A stretch of DNA of 64,000 nt from Aplectana chamaeleonis (taxonomy: Eukaryota; Nematoda; Chromadorea; Rhabditida; Cosmocercidae), in contig JAPDOI010000175.1 in assembly GCA_029168955.1 (NCBI GenBank), positions 248,001 through 312,000 of the forward strand, read 5' to 3'. The notes beneath the pieces were generated by a model. The model saw nothing but the letters and a program-made list of their open reading frames with translations. It made no database searches and was not told the DNA's origin. Every line of letters begins with the position of its first letter. The first letter of the stretch is position 1. Shown in pieces: positions 33,787 to 45,800 of the stretch. A program made the position numbers and the translations under genes.

Positions 33787-34583
33787 TTAAATGGGGGGAC
33801 TTTATGTATTCCCGCAGTCTGCGTTCCTAAGTGCGTTTTCAACGGAAGGCATCGAACAGATGAACGATTGCGCGTCGACTGTGCTGCCAGAATGAATGCT
33901 AGAGCGAGATACAGATAAACTTTCAGAATGAGTGCTTTCTAGAATACGACTTATTCAAATGAATCAGTGCTTGTAGGAGCGGATTCTGTTTGGGGATATG
34001 TTTCATGTATTCTGGGTCTTACGAAATCTAGTGTAAATGGAGTAGACTTGGATGGTACACTGCATATTTATTAATGGTTCACTGTAAATACACATAGATT
34101 TCGCAAAACAAAATGTTCCTGATAGTTTCTATATGATTGTCGCATATACATATATTTACAACTTGAAAACAAAATGAAAATCGGCCCGTATGACTGAGAA
34201 ATGTTATGGTTAGTCATACAATGATGAAAAAGGAATCTCAGGCCTATGACTGGCAGCATGAGAGATGAAATGACGTGAGAATAGAATCGCCAGTGGCGTT
34301 CAGAACAGAACACATCAAGTGTATTGAGACCTATACTTACTTACGTATTGCCCTAACTGAAAACCGAAGACTAAGGATGAAAGACTGACAAAGATAGACT
34401 AGGCTGAAGACAGAAAACTATCGATCTCTACAAAAATAAAGGCAGATTTAGTTCAGTTTCGCACAATTTCCCGTATTTAACAACACATTGTCCATTGCCA
34501 TAGTTCGATCCTCTGTGGCTGAATTGTGGAACAGCAGGAACATCTGCAATCAGTGACTATACTCCTCACTCCAATAATTTTCA
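33787..34583. other. Intergenic, nothing recognised
   Basis: AT-rich. No supported gene, though the end of the MAM-like exon series may reach into 34,550-34,584 on the minus strand. Confidence 0.4.
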
Positions 34584-34630
34584 CCTTGAATTTATAATTT
34601 CATTCAACGTTAGATTCAGTGCAAAATTAC

Positions 34631-34919
34631 CCGGTCTGCTTGTTGCACTTTTATCTTGGCCCTCACTCGATTCCATGACCTGGCGGTAATTTTTTGTGTT
34701 TGACATCTGGAAAAAAGCATCATGCCTCACCCCAACTTGGGTTTACAAAAAACAGTTTGGTTCCCACTCACTTCCGTAGCGAGTCGATGCAGATTCGTAC
34801 ATCGATGCCTTCTGTGGGATAGACATCAACTGATAGCGTGACAGGACCTGGGAATGGGCCTCGTCGGAAGAGACCGGAGTATCCGTCAGCCGCTATCCGT
34901 GTGATACCATAGCGATTTT
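34631..34919 (-). CDS. Two exons of a MAM-like module (3' end of the 34.6-50.6 kb gene, or a paralogue)
   Basis: Exon 34,919-34,772 follows ggttttccag and ends at GTGAGT. It encodes GYSGLFRRGPFPGPVTLSVD and EGIDVRICIDSL. Exon 34,706-34,631 follows cttttttccag, ends at GTAATT and encodes CQTQKITARSWNRVRAKIKV. Phases (1-2, 2-0) are identical to exons 50,085-49,881 and 49,727-49,640, and the sequences align (HRYLVGVAKGGAG versus NRYGITRIAADGYSG). A following exon starting about 34,584 is possible. It is the same strand as the large gene, but the ~3-kb gap to the nearest exon is not bridged by evidence. Confidence 0.6.
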
Positions 34920-35097
34920 CTGGAAAACCATACATATGTACATATGTGTAGACCATGTGGACTGAGGCCCAATACCGTCAGCTGAAGTTGCTCAGAAAAA
35001 TCGCCGCGTTCCATGCGTGTTGAATATGCATTCAACTCGAGTGACCACACCGATTGAAAGGCTCTATTGTAAGGTAAGGGCACGCGCTTCAAACAGC

Positions 35098-35170
35098 AGC
35101 ACGTGCTGCAAAATTTAATCGCAGGAGCACGTGCTGCAAAGTTTGATCTCAGGAGCACGTGCTGCAGGGT
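35098..35170. repeat. Three tandem ~31-bp units centred on AGCACGTGCTGC
   Basis: AGCACGTGCTGCAAAATTTA, AGCACGTGCTGCAAAGTTTG and AGCACGTGCTGCAGG follow one another. Each contains the palindromic E-box CACGTG. Another GCACGTGC lies at ~35,464. An inverted block (gcattcaatgcttgtcgaatatgcattcaa type) flanks both sides (34,990-35,060 and 35,520-35,560), so the array sits inside a larger inverted repeat. Confidence 0.6.
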
Positions 35171-35597
35171 ATGCGGAGCTATCGTAGCAGTACACCTCCA
35201 CGCGACGCGGCGCGCACATCGACATGTGACTCGTCCAGCTCGGCGAGCACCATCAGGTGCCACCCGCGACTGGGCGATCGAACTACCACAAATTTGGGTA
35301 GTTGAACCAGCGACGCTGCCGACATCTGAGTCCCGCCTCAAGAGTGCGTCGTATACTTTCCTTCCTTGGAAAATCGTTTTCTCATAGAATTAAACGTGCA
35401 TTATGCACGCATTGAACGTTTCTTCTGCTGGGGCACGTCTGTAATTTGAAACACAATAGGCGCACGTGCTCCCCTAGCAGCATGTTCCCTGACTGTGCTC
35501 GAAACCTCCTTGTCTTCGAATTGAATGCATATTCGACAAGCATTGAATGCGGCGATCGTCTGAGGTTTTGGCCGGGAACCATAAACCAGGGGGTTCG

Positions 35598-35815
35598 CGC
35601 CGCCTCGCGGCGCTCTTTCCGGGAATCGTGTGTTTTTTATGAACAATTGAAACCTACCACGATCAGCACAAAACACGGCCAATGCGCCGCTTCGCGGCGC
35701 TTTGACTGGGAATTATAAGCCGGGGGGTCGCGCCGCTTCGCAGCGCTCTTTCCGGGAATCGTGTGGCTTTTATGAACAATTGAAACCTACCACGGTCAGC
35801 ACAAAACCCCGCCGC
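35598..35815. repeat. Direct duplication with GCCGC(C/T)TCGCGGCGC hairpins
   Basis: The block GCGCTCTTTCCGGGAATCGT through ACGATCAGCACAAAAC occurs at ~35,608 and again at ~35,740. Each is preceded by a GC-rich hairpin (gcgccgcctcgcggcgc; gcgccgcttcgcagcgc), and a third hairpin lies between them. Confidence 0.65.
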
Positions 35816-35825
35816 TACGCCTAAA

Positions 35826-36765
35826 TCTTAAATGACTGCAAAGTTGCGTAAGCCTAACTATACTTGATGGACTCGATGGACTGGAATGCATATGCATCTC
35901 ACTACTGTTTTGGAGCGGTTAGCGATGTGACGAAATAGTGCTATAGTGCTGGAGACACAGGTGGTCGTGCTTTGTGCTTAGATTCTTTTATTATATGGAA
36001 GGACAAGCATGATGATTTTTCGGGCCAAAGAAAATTTCTTCTTTCCTGATGCAGCAAACGTCGCGAAAAGGCTGTGTCATGGGTATTTGAAGCGCTGATC
36101 ACGAATTCGCTATCAATTTTGCGTTTGAAAGTCTCGTTAATGAGTTATGGTCCAAGCTTGGGTTTGGGAGTTCGTGTAGTGTAAGAATTGAAGCGTATTT
36201 CAACCGATGGTTAAAGAATAGTCCTTGGTTACTTTTGCAGAATCAATGCGTGAATTTGTCGTCGTTGAAAGAGGTTTTCAAACTACACAGAAGTCTTCGA
36301 AAGGATCTTAAAGCTGCTTGAAAGGATTTCGATAACGGTTTATCGGGGTTTGTGGCGAGGTATGAAGTCTGGGAAGTGGTTATAAGTTACGTCAATCATG
36401 TTGTCGTGTCACCAATGCACGAAGGTCGTGACCTCAGGTGATGCCGGGAATCGAATATCCTCCACGTAATGAGGGTGAAGTCGTTTGGCTGAAGAAAGGA
36501 AAAGAGCACAGACTGCTCGCTGATTTTTTGGCTATTTTGATGACAGTATGTTGAGAATCGAAAAACATAATCCTCCAACCTTCTCCTAAATGATTGCAAA
36601 GTTGCATAAACCTAACTATACTTGGACGGTTTCGATGAACTGAAATGCACATGCAACTCAATACTGTTTTGGAGTGGTTAGAGATGTGATGAAATAGTGC
36701 TAAAGCGTTGGAGACACAGGTGGTCGTGCTTTGTGCTCCGATTCTTTTATTACATGGAAGGATGC
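35826..36765. repeat. Pair of ~165-bp direct repeats, 760 bp apart
   Basis: 35,829-35,998 and 36,590-36,765 share aaatgactgcaaagttgcgtaagcctaactatacttg...gagacacaggtggtcgtgctttgtgct. They could be terminal repeats of a small element or a local duplication. The interval between shows no coding features. Confidence 0.55.
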
Positions 36766-37820
36766 TGATTGGTTGGAAAGAAATCGTTCAAAGGACGCAT
36801 TTCGCTACAAGCAGGCATCTCCCGCTGCGACCATTACAGTAGGATGCAGTACGAGGGAGCTCATAAAAATGTGGTTGTCACATGGAGGCGACCTGCAGGT
36901 CGAGCGCCGAAGTCTTACAGTCTGCGTCACTCTTGTCGTCTGTGATGCAGCAAAACGCCTACGATTGGCTTGTACCATCGCACCACTATAGAAAGGGCAA
37001 AACGTTAAGAAATATGCTCCGTCTCCTCCAAGTCAGAACAGAAAGAAGAAAACGTGATGAAATTTGGCTTCCAGGTAACAACGGCTGGCTATTTTGCCTA
37101 CCATGTCACAACAGCAAGGAGTTGTGGGCTCTAGGTGACAACAATGAGTTCCTGAGAGTGGGGATAACTCAGCCAGCGTGCACCGCAGTGTTCTTTCCAC
37201 TTCGACCACGCCCGGCCGCCAAGTTTGGTGTTTTTTCTCGAATGATCAGGGGTGTAGTAATCCCTCCGAAACTGCGAGTTTCGAAAAGATCGAAACATGC
37301 AGGTATTCTGCGAGTTTCGACCTCAAAAGAAGAGCCGATTTTGAGGCGATGTGGCAATAAACAGACTTCGAACTGTATCCATAGGGTTCCCCCACCTCAA
37401 AATGACCTATATCCCGAATCCGGTGCAAAATGATCAACCGCTCCCTATCAACTGCTCCGTTCTATGGAGCTTATTGCGAGTTTGCCTCATGGTTTCGGGC
37501 ACCCTCCCGAGATGGCTGGAACTGGCAACAGTCTCTTCCTCTTCGCCAGGTGGGCAGAGAAATGAGAAACAGCGCAGCGGCGGTGGAGGCGCGAGACACT
37601 GCCAGAATTGGTGAGAAAAAGTGGTGCGGAGGACTTTTTCGTCGATCATGCCAGGTCGACGAACAGCCAGCCAGCTGTCGACAGCCGGCTGGCGGTAGTC
37701 GCCGCGCTCGGTCATCCTGGCCGCAAATCGACACCTCCCTAGATGATTGGTGATCGGATGAGGTCATGCACATAGATCACCGTTTGTTGGAGCGTGTAAT
37801 GCAACGAGCACAGATCCTAC
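36766..37820. other. Unassigned, probably intronic or intergenic
   Basis: It contains the longest plus-strand open frame (183 codons at 36,882-37,433), which has no recognisable motif and no signal peptide. Near 37,680 a palindrome CAGCTGTCGACAGCCGGCTG occurs. If the MAM gene is continuous on the minus strand this is intron. Confidence 0.4.
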
Positions 37821-37940
37821 CTGAATGTAAAACATTCTCCATTTTTTAGGGTTGAACCCCGTGGTCCCAGCACGATTACCTTCGAGCTGTGTGATGACGA
37901 TCGGACCAGGATTTCGTTTTCAATTTTACAAAACGATCTC
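37821..37940 (-). CDS. Exon of a MAM-like module
   Basis: Bounded by acceptor cattcttag and donor GTAGGA. 120 nt, phase 2 to phase 2. It encodes SFCKIENEILVRSSSHSSKV followed by IVLGPRGSTLKNGECFTFR, which resembles the middle of a MAM domain (strand preceding the conserved C-L-x-F segment). Same strand as the exons at 34.6-34.9 and 42-50 kb. Assignment to one transcript is inference. Confidence 0.5.
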
Positions 37941-38539
37941 CTAAGAATGAAAGAAGGATGAAAAAGCACATTTAAACAATTTCCTAGATAGGCGAAAACA
38001 AACTTTTCTGTTCGAACCAAAAAAAGGAAAAATTTCTGCTCCTGCAATCGTTCAGACGAACGAACAAAGTTGCGAACGAAATCAGAAAATCTCATTCGTC
38101 TACGGGTGTAGCAGGCGATGAAAATGGTTAGGGTAGACTTCACACAAAAGATTAAAAATTGTGGCAGGAAATGACAGCAGTAATATTTGCAATAAAATCA
38201 AAAAGTATAATAAAATCCGTCGAAGAATGGTGAGGAAATTGAATACGCCGGAGTCTCACGTTATTGAGATCCTGATTTTGTTGTCCGGTAGGTGGACAGA
38301 ATTCATTTGAAAAAGGTACAATCAAAATAATCTCCTAACAAAAGTATGTGTTATACATATGATTATGCAGGAAACGAGTTTTCCATTCCGCTGGACCAGT
38401 CACTTCATTAAATACACCTTGAGTGATTAATTTTAGTTGCGTCATTCCTCTATCGTTTTTACGTTCAAAGTAGTAACTATCTATAACATTAGCTACTAAA
38501 TAGTCTGAGTCTCTGCGGTGGCCAAATTCACAATGCTGT

Positions 38540-38745
38540 GTTTGCTAAGTGAGCTAGCTATAATGGTAGCATCACCGGATGTTAGTGCAATCTTGGTGCA
38601 ACGCCAGTGATCGCCGGTACGGCTGTAGCACTGCGGGTTCAATTCCTCTTGATATATCGGAGTTTTGCGAGGAAACCCAACACCTCGCATGACGATGCGT
38701 GTATGGTCCCGGTTTCAATCCCTTCTTTCTGCGCGTTTGCAACGC
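38540..38745. repeat. Possible tRNA-derived short repeat
   Basis: TAGCTATAATGGTAGC looks like an A box and GGGTTCAATTCCTC like a B box ~85 nt downstream; a second GGTTTCAATCCC follows at ~38,712. Stem pairing is poor. It may be a SINE or chance similarity. Confidence 0.3.
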
Positions 38746-38749
38746 TAGC

Positions 38750-40665
38750 TCGCAACATTAAACTCGTAGTTTAGCAAGGATTACTACCGTCCCAGAAATA
38801 ATCGATAGTGATCCTTCCTCTACATCCTAGCCTCCTGATCGTGTCATCACTACTCTAGCTCGTGTTTATTGATGGACACTCGTAGATCATGCAGTCTACT
38901 CCATTCCCCTACCTACGATAACTCAGATAAAAACAGCCCACTTCCCGCCGGCCAAGTCGGGCTAGTCGACTTCGCGCGGCCCCAATTTTGTGGGCGTGGC
39001 ACAGCGCCCCACTTCCCGCTGAGAGAGAGGTTTTCCCGACTTCTTGCGGAGTGTCGGCGGGCAGTCGGCTTCCTCTCTCGGAAGGGCGCTGGTAATGCGG
39101 GTACAAAGAACATGTCGGCGACGGCGCACATTTCTTGTCGTCACTGCCCTGCATGGAGCTTTTTTTGCGTTGAGTTCTTGCTCCCTTCTTTATGATCTTC
39201 ATTTTCTCCGGTTCTACCTTTATGTGAAATTTCCCATGTGCACCTGATTTAATTATTTAGTAGATTTAGGTTCACTTATTTAGGTTTTTTAAATCTCTCG
39301 GTGAGGAAAACGCTAATGCTTCATTGATACGTTCTTTCGTTGTGTTTTGGCTTCTGCTTCACCTTATTATACAGATATGTGGAAAATTCTTTTTCTTGCT
39401 TTTTTTTAAATTTGGTTTTTCATTGGGCATTTCTCCGCCAATGCAGTCCAAGAACAATAGAGCTGACAAAGAATTAAATTCTTAGATTTGATGTTCACCT
39501 ACATATACATAGGATCCAATTCATTGTTGGATAATTAAATTTTGGGTTATGCGGATTTGGGGGTGTACTCTGTGACTCGTATTTTCAATGATCCGGATTA
39601 ACCATTCATGGTCAGTCTGAAACAGACTGATTCAAAATGGTATTTTCTCGTTGGATTTTGGCTTTACATAAAGATTCAAATTCAATGTGTTTTGGTTATA
39701 AACGGAATGGTAACTAACAAAGAACGTTTTTTTTGGAGTCATCTAAAACATGTTTTCATTCCCTACCCAGAAAATTCTCTATCTGGATGTTTTTTTTTGC
39801 AAAAATAGAATCATGCTGAACCTGAGACGTGTTTGTGTTTAACTTATAGAACAACATTTCAGGAGTGCTTTGTGCAAACCCTACCGAAAGCATTCTTGAA
39901 AGTTGCAGCAGCCTGTGGACATTGAGTGTTGTTTTTACAGTCAACTTTGAAAGAAATCTCCCTGTTTGTAACTACATTTATTCGCTCTTTGTGTTGTGGG
40001 CAACTCTGTTTGCGTTAGGTATGGTTCATTTTGATGTATTCTGTTGAGCGCCGTTATGTGTTTATGATAAATTAGATTTCTTTTGATGGTTACTGCATTG
40101 AAAGTATTTTTCCAAATATTGTTTAGTGTCGGCGAGTAATGAAAAGCTGAGACAGTGACTTAGAAAATGCTAGGCAGTAGGGTTTCGGCGCGAAAATTGC
40201 ATACTACATTCTGTTGCGAAACGTAATCCAAATTTCGGTGGTTCGCGAAAGAAAAAACCGGGAAAGGCAACTTTTGCTCTGCTCATGCGTTAAGACTAGT
40301 AAAATACAAATAAACGGCCACGAAAACTCGGTAGTCATTAGATGGTGGGCAAAAACAATACCTACAACATCCACCCTCCAACTTGGCAGAAGAGCTAGAA
40401 AAGCGTTTTCTTGAGATTTTCCGTCTTTTCCTCATACCTCCATCATATTTATGTTTTCCGGCGTGCAAAGATATTGCTAGAATAATCCCATAAAGATCAA
40501 CAAGATGGTGTCAAAATTTTGTTGACAACTTTAACTATACGTTAATTATAGGTATGTTTCCTTTTCCGGAACACGTTTTCACTCTTCGGAATGAAAGAGC
40601 CGGCTGGGCATACTAACGAGTCAAAACGCGTTTGCGAAGGAGCAACATAAGCTTTGGTACATCCC
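38750..40665. other. No supported exon
   Basis: The GC-rich block 38,930-39,170 contains repeated CTTCCCGC/GCGGGAAG motifs. 39,240-40,560 is AT-rich. I found no exon with both splice context and recognisable content. Confidence 0.4.
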
Positions 40666-40669
40666 TGTT

Positions 40670-40810
40670 GATTTCGATTATCACCAGCAGCGGAGCGGTG
40701 GGCCTCGGTGAAATATAACTAGTGATAAGGAGGTTTCGACGAAAAAGCCATCCCTCCGCGCTGTGATAACCGAAAACATGAGTTCATCTGGAATGAAACA
40801 GAGTCTACCT
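40670..40810. repeat. Short palindromic repeat (TTATCACAGCGCGGA family), copy 3, inverted
   Basis: Inverse of 31,290-31,430, including the flank tgagttcatctggaatgaaacagagt. Imperfect inverted ends. Confidence 0.6.
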
Positions 40811-41830
40811 ATAGTTGACGAATACTCAAAGCTATGAACAAAATTTCAATACCTTCTGGGTGGAGCGATTCTAGAAATATCCTTTTCATCCTGGAAATGC
40901 AAATTTGACGGAATTATGAGGAAATGACGGAAAATCGAGAGAAAACGCTTTTTTCGCAAAGTACGGACGCAGGTATTGTAATTGCCGCAAAATGCAGGTA
41001 AAGCGACAGCGAAATAATAAGCCAGTGTTGTTTCATTGCCTAAAAATGCCCATGGAAGGGTTACGAAATGTCTATGAAAGTGACGCAAAAGGTCCGCTAA
41101 TCGCTGTTCAACTGCGAATCGCTTTTCAATGTGGTGAGAGCTGCAGATGTGAGGTCCGCAGGAGGTCTGGTCTTGATCGTGTGATTGGCCGCAGAGTGAT
41201 GACAAATAGTTCGAAAAATGTCCGCAGACTGCTGATTTGGTGTGCGCAGAATGTGATTTAATTGGCCGCGAAATGCTGATAGAAGGTTCGCAAAACGGTA
41301 AGAGAACGACCGAGAAGTGTGCGCGGGCAGTTGACGATCCAGCGCTGAAGACTGTCCGCGGCCGATCTACAAGCCTCCCGCCGGAAGGGTTGCGGGACGT
41401 CGGCTATTAGGACCGCGGGAAGTGGGCTGTCTGTATCTGAGCATATTCGCTTGATTGTTTGGTCATTAAGGACCGAGTCTTTTTATACTCAACGTGTCAA
41501 AATGTACGGTTTGTATCCTATCTCTAGGAAACCTCGTTGCGAATATTGTCACTCTATCATCGGAGTGGAGCAGTGGTTTGTAAATTTTCACCATTGCGCT
41601 TTCTCGGAAACAACCGCTCGGCTTCCATGATAAAGCTATCATAGCACAGTCGCGGCTTCCCTCAACCAGAGCTTGACGATACCTCCGTTACCTGCCTCAA
41701 CAGTGCAGACATTCCAGTATTACTTACTGATCAAAATCGATTGTCTGAAGAATAAGCTATACGTCTCGTTAATGATCAATCACAGTAGCGTCAAGACAAT
41801 CTGTCAGAAGAGACCAAGATTATAATGACT
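40811..41830. other. Unassigned; degenerate short repeats
   Basis: 40,960-41,330 is built of loosely repeated ~30-bp units containing CGCAAAATG/CGCAGA motifs, which create spurious open frames. No gene supported. Confidence 0.4.
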
Positions 41831-41948
41831 TTTATGGGAACGAAATTTCGATCCGCAGTTGCAGAAAGCCGCTGTTGCACCACGCGGACTAAAGATAATC
41901 GTGCTTGGTCAGAGGCTAATCCTACGGGACTACGTGGTTTCAACACAA

Positions 41949-42140
41949 CTATCCTCGAGCTGCATGATCTGGCAGCGGTTTCTCTGCAACTGTGAGCCGA
42001 AACTCTGTTCCTATGAGGGCAGAGTCCCTCTTGATGAATTCGAGGTGTAAGATCAATGTTCGCTGACACTCACTAGCAATCGTAGGCGCCGTATACAACA
42101 ATATGGGATCAGATCTCGTACTCGTAACTCCATTGATCAC
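41949..42140 (-). CDS. Possible MAM-domain exon (tentative)
   Basis: An open minus-strand segment encodes ECQRTLILHLEFIKRDSALI followed by GTEFRLTVAEK, reminiscent of the MAM strand pattern (C-L-x-F-x-Y...G-T-L-R-V). It lies on the expected strand after the exon at 42,737. I could not fix both splice sites. The adjoining segment 41,830-41,900 encodes IIFSPRGATAAFCNC, similar to IVLGPRGST in the 37.8-kb exon, in another frame. Confidence 0.35.
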   Translation of the reverse strand: MINGVTSTRSDPILLYTAPTIASECQRTLILHLEFIKRDSALIGTEFRLTVAEKPLPDHAARG

Positions 42141-42219
42141 AATGTGAAAACTCGGACACTCACGTTTTCGCCGCTCCTCGCGTCGCTATGCACTGATGCC
42201 TTATATCGCGCATACCAGA

Positions 42220-42372
42220 GGCCAGATTCATCAAAGCATTTTCCATGGTAAGTTGGCGTTACCGGCTAACCGCAACCGTTATCAGTTATTCACAGGCTTG
42301 CTGACTAACTGATAACGTTCGCGGTTAGCTGAAAAAGCTAGCATACCATTTAAAATGCTTTGATGAATCCGG
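42220..42372. mobile_element. Short MITE with GGCCAGATTCATCAA ends
   Basis: GGCCAGATTCATCAAAGCAT and the complement ATGCTTTGATGAATCCGG bound a 153-bp palindromic unit (gttatcagtta / taactgataac inside). The ends are shared with the larger element 61,817-63,254. It lies in a likely intron of the MAM gene. Confidence 0.7.
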
Positions 42373-42736
42373 AGTCAGATGCGACATATGATAAACGTAG
42401 AGAATTTTTTGAGGAGTTCTCCATTTTGATCGACGAACAATTACGGGGGGTCAATCCTGGCAAACTAAATTTGCTTAAAACAATGAACAGGTGAAAAAGA
42501 TACGCTCGCTCTCGGCGAGCTGCAAAGTGCAGATATGTTCCAGAAAGCCACAGGTCTTGACCTATTGTATCTCTACAATGAGCGTCACTGAGATAGAGGA
42601 GTTTGGACTGCACCTTTGTGTCACCATGTCAAACTGTAATTCTGATATTCATGAGAGGACAGGCGTGGTTTACAGAGAAATGTGAACAAGACATTACTAA
42701 AGAAGACAAGCTGTTTAGTCTTGGAAAAAAACTCAC

Positions 42737-42804
42737 GTTGATCACGTTTTGAAGCTATACTAAAGTTGCCAAAGGTATCGTCCACGTCGTGCATGTCGAC
42801 CCAT
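42737..42804 (-). CDS. Start of a second MAM domain
   Basis: 68 nt, acceptor tccaattcag, donor GTGAGT, phases 2-1. Joined to the previous exon it gives CDFETDADCGW then VDMHDVDDTFGNF, the classical N-terminal MAM signature (C-D-F-E...C-G-W...D-D-F). This anchors the domain name for the whole gene. Confidence 0.65.
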
Positions 42805-45800
42805 CTGAATTGGAAAGACTGAAGCTACTTCTCGAAACCTGTCAAAAATGGGGGTATTGAACGAATTTCTTACCCACAGTCTGCATCTGTCTCAAAGTCA
42901 CACAGGGCCGTGAGGCAAGGCGAACACTTGCAGACGATTTCGTCCCCTTCGGCTTGACATCGCCCAGAGCTAAATTGAACTTTGGAAGTTGCAAGAGTGC
43001 AGAACGTCGAACAAAAATTCCTTAAGGCAGTGTTCATGATGATCTTCAATTTTGAGATCATTCGCTATATTAATTAAGTGGTCCCCGGGTAGAACTAAAA
43101 CGACGTAGAAACTGAGAAAAACGCACCAGAAGTACACGAAATACTTAGGTGTCACCCCGGATATCACCCCGCCTCTTAAGCATCACAGGAAGTGTTTGTT
43201 GTGACAACGAAATCTTTTGTGGACCTATCCTTGGCAATTTTCTACTATATATTGCTCCGTTCTTCCCATAGAGTCCTAACTAATCCTGCCTTGTATGAAA
43301 TATTCTTCTATTTTCGAATGACTCAATTTTCCACCGGTGACAACCATCGTGAACATGTTTATCCAACCGGAAAACTAGTCCATATTATACAATAATATCA
43401 CTCAAATACGTCGTTTTGATGCGTATCTCGCCGTTTCTTCGTAATTTTGGTAACCTTTGAAGGCCAACGCATTGGTTTATGTGAATAACTTGGGGACGAA
43501 AATCATCTCAAACACTGCCTTTATTGGAACCGACGGCTTTTTCGCTTCATTAGCTGATGAAGTGATGTTACGGGCTACTCTAAGGAGATGTTACACACCT
43601 TATCCATATTTTACTTGGCCTCGAAACCATGTAAAAGGTCGTTCATCCCCGAAGTCGACAAAGCGTTAACAGAATTATATGGAGGGATTCGCCGACCCCT
43701 GAGGAATGGAGTATGCTTATTGCGTGCCAATGTTTCAGAGTGCAGGAGTTGTGTGCAGTTTGTGCGCTTCTCACTCACCTATTACTCTCTTTTTCCTTGC
43801 AATTCCGATGGCATGCTTCATCGCCGCGTTGGCGCCTGCAGACATTGTCTTCTGTCACCACTTCATTCGTCGCAAACTGATCTTCATGTAAAGGTGCAGC
43901 GTGCACGGCGGCTTTACGTTCCGTTGTGCGCTCAGCTGAGTAACTTTTCGTCGGCCGTCTCGGAGGAACATGAAGCTTCTTTCCCAAGTGACTGCCGCCC
44001 TCAATACGGTGTATTGGAGATCGCCGTAATTGACACATACAACGTTTATTGTACGGGTAATCACGCTGGCGAACGCATCGTGCTGACTTTCTAGAAGATT
44101 AGGCAGGAGATAAAGGAACATATTTAGCGAAAATTCAGGTTCTACTTACCCCTCGGCGCCATCGTAGATGCACTTCTCGCGACATTGCAGGAGGCCCAGT
44201 CGACCCACACAGAGTTTATCGTACGGCAGCGTCGGTCTGGAGAACTGGTGGACAATTGTAGTTGGACACTCGCCTTTAACAAGAAGCCTCTTGAACAACT
44301 TCACTGTTTCTATCATTTTCAACAATATCTCTGTCGATATTAGGCTAATCAAAACAATTTATGGTTAGCATTAATTCGTGATCATTCCAACTAAAAAAAC
44401 TCAACTTTGAAGCTAGGTAGCAGCTTCAAGCATTAACGATTTTGCGCAGAACACATATCTCTAACTAGGATACCACTGTCCATATCAGAATGGAATTCCG
44501 GTCCTTAGTTGCAAGCAAAAGTGCAAGCACAAGCAGCTCGAAATTTCCGTGGTCCCACCGCGATTTTACTTTACATCTAGCCACAGCGGTTGTTTGCAAG
44601 TGCTAACAGAATTCGCTCCCAAGTGGACAGTATGTACGTACAGTACCGGACATGAGTCTATTCACATGGCCTTTCCGCGAATAATGCTTTTATACATATC
44701 CTGACTAGCCCTTACTGAAACTTGGTGAAACTTTAGTATGTTATGGGGCATCACAACCCTTGCTTTATGCATAGGCAAAATTGGTTTCTGAGGCAGTTTT
44801 TAAATATGGAATTTATTTATCATTTGGCGGTATTACACTGCCTTTATTCGAGAGTGCACAAGCCCTCTTTTGATCCACACTCGCTGCTACAGTACTGCAC
44901 CTCGGCTGCGCGGTCTGTCGTGGCCTTCTCTCATCCAATCTCTCCCACCTCATGTGACAGGCATCGACCTTCGTATGACCACCGTCCAATCTCAGAAAAA
45001 TGAAAACATATTACATGAAATATAAAAGGCCTGAATTAATGTACATGTAATATAAATCGGCCAATGTATATTACTTGCAAATTAACTCGACCGATGTATG
45101 TTACATGTAATATATCGTTCCTTCGCTCAAAGGCCAAATGTCGCACGTAATATGTTTTCGATGGTGAAAAAATAGTACTTGTAACATAAGAGACGATTAC
45201 AATATACTTATAATACATCTCCGTCAATGTAAGTTACATGTGAATTATCTCTACTCAAGTAAATTACATGTACAGGCCATAAAACGGCCAATGTCTCACC
45301 GTCGACTGCGTACCACGCGCTCCGCGACCGCACGCGCGTCGGAAGCAGACAAGTTTTGGCCGCCGCGCGACGAGTTCCGGCCGCCGTGCGACGTTTCGGC
45401 CACCGCGCGGCGGCCGAAACTCGTCGCGCGGCGGCCAAAACTCGTCTGCTTCCGACGCGCGTGCGGTCGCGCAGCGCGTGATACGCAGTCGACGGTGAGA
45501 ATTTGGCCGTTTTATGGCCTGTAGTATGAGTGTAACATAATTCGAATATCTCCAGCAACTGAGGGCTCATGCTGAACACCTTCTGCAAACCTCCACAGCA
45601 TACGAGCCGCCTCATAACTTAGCCATGAGCGTAGGCCCATTGGAATGACATTCGACAGGGTGGTCACTCGTCCTGGCCGAGTCGTTGATCTCTTGCTCCT
45701 CATGGTCGGAGCTAATCGTGAGGAGGATTAGAGGGGTCGACAAGCAATATTTCAAGCAAGCTTAAGCCCGCTGTTTCTTGTATGAAGCTGTGGGATCAAA

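Noticed and set aside
36882..37433. 183-codon plus-strand open frame, the longest simple plus-strand frame away from repeats
   Set aside because: No signal peptide, domain, codon bias or splice context. It lies opposite the presumed minus-strand gene, and part of it is a local inverted repeat.
43588..44094. 168-codon plus-strand open frame
   Set aside because: It is antisense to exons 43,779-44,090 and neighbours, which have splice sites, matching phases and a cysteine pattern; the plus frame has none of these.
44480..44560. Hydrophobic ELLVLALLLATK stretch (minus) as the signal peptide of the cysteine-module gene
   Set aside because: No in-frame ATG upstream and a stop soon after; and exons further upstream appear to belong to the same gene.
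45005..45270. CRISPR-like array
   Set aside because: Units are degenerate, irregularly spaced and AT-rich; no unique spacers. This is satellite DNA in a eukaryote.
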